This document shows, one piece after another, positions 1-10,000 of a DNA stretch of 64,000 nucleotides (its first letter is position 1; every line of letters begins with the position of its first letter). The stretch spans positions 124,001-188,000 of the forward strand of contig BQMF02000135.1 of NCBI GenBank assembly GCA_027922465.2. Direction: 5' to 3'. The notes beneath the pieces were generated by a model. The model had not been told where the DNA came from and did not search any database. It saw only the letters and a list, made by a program, of their open reading frames with translations. Position numbers and translations under genes: made by a program. The stretch is from Turritopsis dohrnii (taxonomy: Eukaryota; Cnidaria; Hydrozoa; Anthoathecata; Oceaniidae).

Positions 1-606
1 AATAAAATATTCAAGTAAAGGGCCGTGGTCGAACTCATTAAAAAACTAAAAGAAAGGCTCTTTTCTTTGTAAGAGATATTGGAGGGATCCATCAAATATG
101 CTGTAAAACCCGATAACTCGAACTCTCGATAACTCGCTTGACCGTTCTGTTTGGCCAACACTTTGTTCTAAATAACTCTTACACTCGATGAGTTTGAGGT
201 TCGAGTTAGAAATACGAAAATTCTTAATTCCATGGAGTTATCGAGACTCGACTATACTTTCAATCGTAAAAATCTTGCTCATAAAACGTGCGTTTCACCA
301 AGTGCGTCATTCAAACTGTTCTATCAGTCGTGTTTCGAAACATCACTCACTAGCCTAAGTTTGTTGTTTATATAAATAAGTGTACTATCTCAAGTCTATT
401 GAAATAGAATATTAAAAAACATTACAAGGAAAAATTTATTTAATAAAAGCCAAAGAAACTTAAATTATTTCTAGATGACGTTTTTCATCTACCGTCCGAC
501 AACAATCGTCAGTATCTACCGTCAGTATCTTCACAATAACGACACGTGAAGTTGCTATGAAAACTCAGTTTTAAATAAAATTCATGGTCACCATAATTTT
601 GTTCTT
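1..606. other. 3' flank of the receptor gene, no coding exon seen
   Basis: AT-rich sequence downstream of the stop codon of the minus-strand receptor gene. No exon-like frame is visible. On the minus strand an AATAAA hexamer (plus-strand TTTATT at 435-440) lies about 170 bases past the stop at 607-609 and is a reasonable poly(A) signal, giving a short 3' UTR. The remainder holds nothing I can name. Confidence 0.5.
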
Positions 607-1813
607 TCATGCCATCTTTCCAGAATTCGTTATCCCATTCAAATCTTTAATCAAACCTTCTAATCCAGCCATTTCCGATTCAAGATCACTCAATGCCTAA
701 AACGAGTGAAATATTTTCGTGGTAAAACAAAGTAGCACAGAGTAGCACAGAGAAGAAGAGCGTTGCTCCAGGTATTTAAGAGATTTACCGGATGACTGGC
801 CGATCTGGTGTCTGTCGAATGATACTCGTATTCGTGACTCACGTTTTGGACACTACCATATCCGCGAGTTGGTGAATCATGCTAGCAACAAAAGAAAATA
901 GAACATTAATTAGGAACGCATGAGAAAAGGACATTGATATTAACTTTAGTTCAACGTACTTGGGAATAGGAAGCAGATGCATTCGTCGCTTTCTTTGGCA
1001 AAGTCGTTGTTGTTGTTGACGTCGTGTGTTGATACGTCATGGAATATTGAAATGACGTGCCGTTGTTGGGTATTTGGTTAATCTCGTTATTCTGTCCGAA
1101 AGACTTTGAACGGGTTCTCGGAATAGTGCCGGTATTATTCGGTAATGTTCCGTTAGAAAATGTTGATTTGTACCCACCATCGTCGTAACCATGGGAAAAA
1201 CTGGAATAACTACTATCGTGGCCATGGAAACCACCACCAGAACTGTAACTTCTCTGACCTATCGAAAACTGAGGATCGCGTGGCGAAGCGTAAATAGATG
1301 ACCCTCCTCCAAAGGTTTGATTAAGTTGCGTCATCGATCCCTGTCTGGAACCAGGTCGCGAACTAGGTCGAGAGGCTGGTCTAGAGCCTGGTCTCGAGGG
1401 TGGTCTCGATCCAGTCCTGGAACCGTGTCGTGAAGTAGAATAACTTGTGGGAACTGACCCACCCATGTGACCAACAGTTACAATGCCACTTCCGTGTGTT
1501 AAACTAACACCACCGGAAGGTCCTGCTGTTTGGTTCGACTCCAATGCTGCTCCAAATTCAACTAACGATTCTAACAAACCCAAGCCTTGCAGAGCTTCAA
1601 ACGCTGCATGTTGCTCTGCCTCCAGGCGAGTTTGAAAGTAATCGCTACTCTGGAAAAACAAACCACCGAATTTTAACCTGGCCGAATAACCTTGCGTGCT
1701 TTGATTTGTTATGTACTGCGGAGGAGGGAGTTTATATCGTTGACAGAAATCGTGTAAACTGCTCTTGAATGAGATGAAGTTTGAATCACCTGGACCAGGA
1801 ACAGTGAAGCATG
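607..1813 (-). other. Exons 25-27: dsRBD3, SR-rich linker and C-terminal P3 motif
   Basis: Exon 960-1813 encodes dsRBD3 (FKSSLHDFCQRYKLPPPQY ... EAEQHAAFEALQGLGLL), then a Gly/Ser region with about seven repeats of the form GSRPxSRP (near 1340-1430), and ends in phase 0 at CAA/gtacgt. Exon 789-881 adds 31 residues (acceptor tgctag, donor gtaaat). Exon 607-696 adds ALSDLESEMAGLEGLIKDLN and a short end, then TGA. The last exon matches the P3 motif that closes DCC and neogenin (LEGLM-K-LNAIT). A stop exists at 951-953 if the 960 donor is not used, giving a possible shorter tail that lacks P3. Confidence 0.85.
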
Positions 1814-3969
1814 CTAAGTGAAGTAAAATATAGAATGAAAAAAGAATTAATAGAACTATTTTATACGATCCCCATTATGATGCCAGAAAAGGCTGAGGCT
1901 CAAATTATTGCTTTAAAAAGTCACGAACTGCAAGATTTAATATTCTGGGAAAATAATAATATTTAAAATTCTGCATTTTCTGCACGCTTATGAGATTGAT
2001 GATATTGTGCACCAAGCACAGGTGAGACGTAAAAAAAGTTTCAAAAATAAAAAAACACGTATCCAATAGGGAAACCTACATTCTGGATAATATCCACTTT
2101 GCGAATCCGTCATACATAAACCTTGCAAAGAAATACACGCGACTTTCTGTTCAGCTTCTTGAGAACTTCTCACTCTTCCCGGCATGTTGAAAGTATGGCT
2201 ACCAACTTGTACCTGGGATGATACATCGTAGTTGATTATGGTATAAATACAAAAGTAAAGAAGAACAAAAAATAGATTTTTAAAAAGTAATATGATAAAA
2301 TATGATAAAAATATTCGTACGGATGATCCATAGCCATTATCATGCTTCGATGTGCTGAATCGCGGTGGCAAGATGTTGCATTGTTGGCAGAAATCGTGCA
2401 AGCTACACTTATAAGAGATGAAGGAAGCATCGCCGGGGCTTGGTACCGAAATACTCGCTAAAAACAAACAAATAGATAAACACTATCGACAACAACAACA
2501 ACAACAACAAAATGTGCATATGTATCCATCAGTGCATTCTTACCGTCGTTAGCATATTTACTCGATAAGTCAAGCACACCAAGTTCAATCAAAGCAGTGT
2601 GAGCAGCTTTTTGTTCAGCTTCTTGTCTCGACGATCCAAATTCGTCACCTTTACCGTATGTTGAACCACCAAAGGAAACTTTTGAAATGTAGCCTGAATT
2701 AGTGTTGGTTGTGGTCGTATAAATGGGTGCTAACCAACCCACTTTCTGACAGTAATCCTGAAGAGATGTCTTGTAAGATATGAAGGTCGTGTCACCGGGT
2801 ATCGGTACTTTCACTTTCGCTATAGAACTTTTACTGGTCTGTCGACTCAATGACGGTCTAGAAAAACAGAACAGACATACGAATCTTGTCATTTTACGCT
2901 TAAAAAGAAGTTACATTAAAGCCAGAATACTTTTCTGCGACATCTCTTTGTGATGTGCATGACACACACAAGAAAAAAAAACTGCTATCGTAATCCCCTA
3001 TTTAAGTTTGTTCACTAAACAATAACAGACGGTCGTGTTAGTTCAGACAACATGAAATCTTAATCAGCACGAAATATTTCAGGGTTGCTTGAGGACTTTT
3101 CAAAAGGTGATAGGTAAAGTTTTCGCAAATAGAATCGATTCATGGTTTTCCGATAAAGATGAAGGATTGAGTAGAGAAAGAGTAGAAATCAAAAAGTAAA
3201 TAGAAAGAATAAAAAAAATAAAACGAATAAATCTGAGTACAAAACAGTTACTTTAAAATCGCTAACAAGAAATTATAAAAAAAATTTTTTTCAGGAAGTT
3301 ACTTTGGACAAACCATAAATGCCATCTTGAAAAAGACAACAAAATTTTAATTTTCGCTTTAGATTTTAATTGGCTTAGATGTTGACTGGCATAGATTTTA
3401 ATTGGCTTAGATGTTGACTGGCGTAGATTTTGCCGAAAATACGGCGAGGTCAAAAAACAATACATCTATACTAAAATGACATCATACAGCAAAAAAGTGC
3501 TACACTTTGTATACTCCTTTCTCACTGACCGAACATAACGTTTGTATTATAAAACCTGCGATATCATAATATTTTGAAAGAAAATAAATCTTGACATTCC
3601 TCTATGTGGCCTTTTAATGAATGAATCAAATACGTCATCAAATTACGTCATCCAACAACTATGTGAGAAATCAAACAATGCAGCTTTCATAACTAACATA
3701 GGTCTTACTTACCCAGTCATACTGGAACGCGCAGAGCGCGCAGTAAGTAGATCGCTTTCATGGGCTGCCGAGGTGAGAGGCATTAGCTCAATTTGATCTT
3801 TCTTGCCAGTCATCCACAAGTCTGGAGGCGCTTCGGCATGTCCGTTCGAGGCTTTTTCTTCACCGCCAATAATTGTGATTGGCGCAGCGATATATGTCTT
3901 TTGGTCTTTTCTAGAAAAAAAAAATAATAGGAAGTAAGAAAAAATAACAACGATAATAAAAGTTACAAT

Positions 3970-4057
<88 letters not shown>

Positions 4058-7000
4058 TACGTCTTCTTCTTTTCTTTACAACAACAAGGACAGCAACACA
4101 AACACCATGGTAAGCAACAACAAAACCAACATTTCTTGCAACACGGACAGCAGGCAAAGCAAGCCAGCAATCCGTTTCTTTTACAGCAACAGCAGTATAT
4201 GATCAACAATATCAACAGAATAAGAAGAATTATGAGGATGATAATAAGAAGGATCCACCACAGCTCGAAGTCATTTCCACCTATGAAGAGAAGGAAGGAA
4301 ATTGTACCAATAAATGAAAAAAGAATGCTTGACCAATCGACAATATGAATGAACGAATATACGAACGGCCGACCATAGGAACGAATGAGTGGGTGGCTGG
4401 TCATACATACGAACGATCAAATGACCAACCGACCACACAAACAAACGAATGGCCGGCTGACCACGAACTACCAAAATGATCAACACACCATCATGTTTAT
4501 GAGCAGAACCACCAGGCACAATAATCACTAAGATCAAACAGATACAATCGTAAGAAATCAAATTATCATTAAAATATAGAAATTAAAATGAAAACAAACC
4601 TCCGCCATCACCACCATTGGTGGATGGAAGACCGCCCCCAGGAACATAAACACCGCCTAAAAAAATTTCAGGTTCGTATTCTTAAGAGTTCGTCATTTGA
4701 TTTTAATTTTTACTTGAGAGGGATATTTATTGCTGAATGAAATTTTTACCTGTCCTTTTTGAGTACACCACAGACTTTTCACCTTCTCCAGCTCCGTTGA
4801 CAGCATACAAGACGAATTGATAGCTCGTACCAGCTGCTAATCCTGTGACGTTGTGATACATGCTAGCATCTGGATGGAAACATAAAATAGGCCGATAAGT
4901 GTGTTTGTCTAACAAGACTCGATCATGTAATCTTTATAGATGAAAGTCCCTTATATTCGTTCGATAGAACGAGGAATTATGCAGTAATTTGCTCGCTTAA
5001 CACAGACAGGAATAGTTTACCACCCATAAATGATTGCTTGCATTTTTTTTACCTTTTGATGTCACACTGCTCCATTTGTTTAGAGGTAAATTTCGGTCTG
5101 CTGTATAAAGAATGACATATTCTTTGATTTTTCCATTCGGATGACGAGGCACCTGCCAGCTCAATATCAACCATGTCGGATACTTGGAAACTCCACGTGC
5201 TGTGACGTCTAACGGTTTGCTAGGAACTGGTAAAAGATGGAAAATTAATGTTAGGGAAAATTATGCTCATCAATGAAGTAGAAACCTTTGCAAAACCCAA
5301 TTACGCTATCCATACCAGCTTCTAGAGTTTTGCATTCCAAAGTAGGCAAAGCAGGAAAATTTGCATCTGATTTTCGCTTAACAAAGAATTTGTATGTAGT
5401 GTAGGGTGTGAGTCCAGCAATAGTAATTTCTGGCACGACGGTTGTTTTCAAGATAGTATTAGGAACTCCATTCACATCAAAGCTTTTGTATCTACAAACA
5501 AAGGAGAAAATGTTACTGTAAGTCCAGGATTAGACTCTTCTAAGTTCATGATTTAATGTCGTTTACCTAACTTCATAATTGATGTTATTCCTTTGAAGAC
5601 TATCTGTCCACTTGAAGAATATACTGTCCGCTTTCTTATCAACACTCTCGATGTATATAGCTGGTATCACAACTAGAAGGGGAAAGATGTGTTGTGTTCA
5701 GGTCAAGAGCTTACAATACACAAGCACACAATACAATTGAATCTATCACGTAAAGGGTGTATGTGTGGTGGGACAGGGTGATGTGGGGGGCATCGATAAG
5801 GTTACCTGCCAAAGTTCTTGCACGTCGAACAACAGGGTTGCTGTTACCAAAATCATTGTATGACCAAATTGTCAATTCATATAGTGTGTCGGGTTCTAAA
5901 CAATTGAAAGATCAAAATGTAAACTAAACCATAATTTTTACACCTTTGCAGGTTTTACTTATAGGAATAGTAATTTTTAGACGAGTCTTGTTATTTCTGG
6001 GTTTTTATAAAAATGAGCAAGGAATATAGTTATAATAATATCAGTCCTAGGATCGAAACTTTTTTCAAAAAAAAATGAAATAATTCTAATTAAGAACATG
6101 AACAGTTTCATTTAAAACAAGATAGCAAAGTGAATCAAAGCATGGAGCATCTCACTATCAAAAATCATGATGATTTGAAATTGAAGGAAATGGTTTAGCA
6201 TGTTATTTCAGGTATTCTCCACTGTCCAAGTCATTTGCAGCATCTCTACTATTCTTATGGAGGATATCTGAGTGAGTTTTTCTTACCTATATTGTTATAG
6301 AGCTGGATGTTGGTATTCGTTCGTTCTGGGAGTTTATTATCAAAAATTTCTTTTCCACTTCCACTCGCAACAATTTTAACATGGTATCCCCTAACAACGA
6401 CAGGTGGTGTTTCTGCGGGTGGCTTCCATGACACAGACAAGGAATCAGGTTTAGGTATGACTACCACATTTACAGGAGGTGGTGGTCTAACATTTTCTAA
6501 AGTATTCATTTAAAAGAAATGCTATAGATTTAATGCATTCCAACAGTGGCAACAGCATGCCAAGATAGCTTTGTTTGCTTTTTTTCTTATGAAGAAGAAA
6601 GTAGAAGGAGAAGCATCTGCGGAGTGTGCAGGAAAAGCTAAAGTTAAAAACATAATAGACCAAATAGTTTTTGAGCGGTGGTGCATAAAACAAACCTTGC
6701 ATTGTATTGATACGAATAACTTGAGAATTCTTTCCTTCACCATTATTATCAGTAGCAACAACATAACACTCATAGGTTTCACCAAATTCAAAGTTAGTAA
6801 TGTTGTAACCCTTTGAATTTCCTGTCAGAGTAAGATGAGACCAATTTAATGAACCAACTTGTCGATAATACAATATATAACTGTTCACCGAGCCAGTTAT
6901 AAATTGTGGTTCATTCCAAGTGATCATAATTGAATCAGGAACATTTGCATGATGGACACCTTTAAACCCTGTAGGTGCACTGGGTCCTAAGATGAAATAC

Positions 7001-10000
7001 CAATTATTCAAAAAAGGTTTTCTACAAAACATTGCATATATATAATTTATAATTTATTTATAATTTCACTTTGGTTTCGTACCTATCTTGGTCTTATCTC
7101 TTGTTTTAACAGTCAGTATATTAGAAGAATCACCCATACCACTGCCACTAACACCGCTAACTTTGACATTATACATGGTTAGTGGCTTCAAATTCTCAAT
7201 CTTCCACTCTGTTACAGAGATCTAGAAGAAAGTCAATAGCATGTTTGTACTTATGCTTACAACTGATTAATTTTTACTATATGCTTCTGCAGCAGAACAA
7301 CTCACAGGAATGTCTGAAATACTTCTCAATGTTTCTGCTTGTCTGCCATACTCATAGTACAAAATTTTATACTTTACAAGTTTACCACGGAAACTATTTT
7401 GTGCTATCGGATCCCATTTGACTTTTATGGAAGTACTACTCACAGAAACTGACTGTATTGTTGCTGGTGCAGGAGGCACTAAACAAAATAATAATGTTTT
7501 CAGTTTTATTCAATTATGAAAAACTTAATCAATTCATAACAACATGCAAAAGTTTTCAACAATAACAAACACATAAAACGAAATACCTTCCTCTAGCATC
7601 CTTAAACTTCTGATAGCTGATTTCCGTCCACTTGAACCTTTCACAGATGGAATTACATAGAAAATGTAGTTTGCATATGGCACTAAACCTTTAAGCATTA
7701 CAGTTGTTGCGGTTGTTGAAAGTGTTTGTAATGGTGCAGAATTATCATCAATATTTTGGTAGTACACTGTGTAGTTGTCCGGTCTTGGTCCACTAAAATA
7801 TTTCAACAGTATACAGTATCGAAAATATACACATAACAATAGTATTGGTGGAAAGTAAGAGGGTACCTTCTTGGTGGAGTCCATTTAACATTCACTACAT
7901 CAGAAAGCACTGGTGTGATGACAACATTTTGAACAGCGTTTGGTGGCAACACCGGAGCTAAAGTTTAGAGGGTAAAATCTTTATAAATATTTCTAATTAA
8001 TCAAGACCTCATGGTGTGTACCTGATGAAAGATTTTATCAAATTGAATACAGAGAATGAATATTATTTGATCAAATATTTGAAAGCATTCCAAAACAAGT
8101 TACCTGAAGGGATAGTCACTAAAGACTCTTGCGATTTTATGCCCGGAGTACCATCTGCATATGGTGTTACCCAATATTTATAAGTAGCATCTGGCAAGAG
8201 ATTTGGAATCACAATTGATGTCAAGGATGTTTCAAGTTCCGTCACAGCTCCTCCATGAATGTTTTGATAATATACTTTATATGAAGTAGGTTTTCCACTG
8301 AAAATATCAAAATAGGTTGTGAAGGTTAAAGAAACTTAATCACTCACACAAAGTTTTCATTTTGTTCATCAAATTGTCCAAAATTTAGAAATCTCAAATG
8401 GATTAAAAATTAGTTTAAAATCAGTAACCTTGATGGAATATCCCACGATAATCTAAGCTGTGTTCCGGATACATAGCTTTGTATATTCCTGGCTTCAGTT
8501 ATTGGAGTTTTATTTGGCAATGTCTTTGCACTAACAATATCTGATAATGGTCCAGTACTATCAGAATTTAATGCTTGTAATCTAAATTTATATGTTGAAT
8601 CTGGAATCAAGTTGGAGATTGTGAGGAATCTTGTGTTGCCTTCAATAGTTATCTTTTCTGAAAATAAAAATACGCATAACAAGAAAAATGTAAAAGTGAA
8701 CGCTTCATCATATCCATATAATGCACTTAAGAAGCAAAAATCTTTGTCTTATTTTTTCATGACAAAAGAAATGATGAAGATTTTAGAAATTTTTCTGAAA
8801 TAACATATTTTCATACCTGCAGATTCGATGGTAGTAAAATATATTATTTGATAGCCAATGATAGGCCCATTTGTAATGGAAGGTTCTAGCCAAGATAATG
8901 CTATTGCAGTAGATGACTTTGCATAAGCTTGTATATTCCTTGGTTTACTGGGAGTACTTATTGTCACTGGCGTAGTTACAGTACCTAAATGAAGATACAA
9001 ACTGTGCAATAATTTTCAAAAAGAAAATTAAAATCAATATTGAAACTCCTCCTAAAGCTTGGTTTCCAATAGAATTATTTTTGTTGCACAACCGTTTTGC
9101 AGCACTTTGTTGTGCAACAAGTGTAGGAAATTGTTGCAGAGATAGATTTTTTTCTATCTCTGCAACAGGTGTTGTACAACATATCTTTTGTTGCACAACA
9201 TTCAGGCTTGTTGTGCGAAAGTTCTGAAAAACGGTTGCACAACCGTTGTGCAACAAAAATAATTTTATTGGAAACCAAGCTTAAAGTGTATCAATATTCT
9301 GTATTGATTTTAAGTTTTATTCTAGTTTTGATCTCCAGTAGAACCTGTTAATGGAGACACTGCACAAATCTGTTTATTGTCAAGAAGTCTTCTTCATCCT
9401 ATAAGGCGAGGCTCACAGTAGAGATTAAGAATTCCAGGTCAATGAGAACAGTCACTATTAATCAGACAATTTTGGGTGATAAAAAGATTTATCTTTTCAG
9501 AGCTCAAATAAATAAGCGTACAGCATAAAATTAATTATTATGGCCACATTCAAGAAAGTGAAAGCGAAAGTTATAAGTTATTCCAAACAATTCGTTCCGC
9601 AAACAGACTTCGAACGAAATTTTTAGGCTGCGTTTACACCTTGTATGTAATGCTAGAATTGTGGTAGAAAATAATGACCCCTTAGAATATTTTCACCCCC
9701 GTGGTTTACGCTTATGACTTGTTAGGTTTTCTTTGTTATTGTTATTGTTAGGGTTAAGGTTAGTCTAAACCACGGGGGGTGAAAATATTCTAAGGGGTCA
9801 TTATTTTCTACTACAGAATATACAATGATAGCTCGAAGCTATTAAAGGTAAGTGTTATTTTAGAAGTCTGCTCGAGCGATAGCGACCAAATTATAACTCA
9901 TCTTTTAAAATGTATTACAAAGAAATCTTCAATACTACTTGAAACGAAATGTCTGGAGATGGTGCAACCTGATATTCTGATGATTACTGTTTAAAATTCG

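Noticed and set aside
2458..2892. The dsRBD exons as an independent HYL1-like gene nested in a receptor intron
   Set aside because: There is an in-frame ATG at 2890-2892, but the residues before the acceptor at 2858 are encoded by a pyrimidine tract. No poly(A) signal or stop separates the dsRBD exons from the P3 exons, and phases link both sides to the receptor. An alternative transcript starting here remains possible.
3709..4404. A continuous open frame spanning the transmembrane exon, the poly-Val stretch and the P1 exon
   Set aside because: The poly-Val part is the (GTT)n intron. A donor (gtatgt) and an acceptor (tttctag) remove it and keep the frame.
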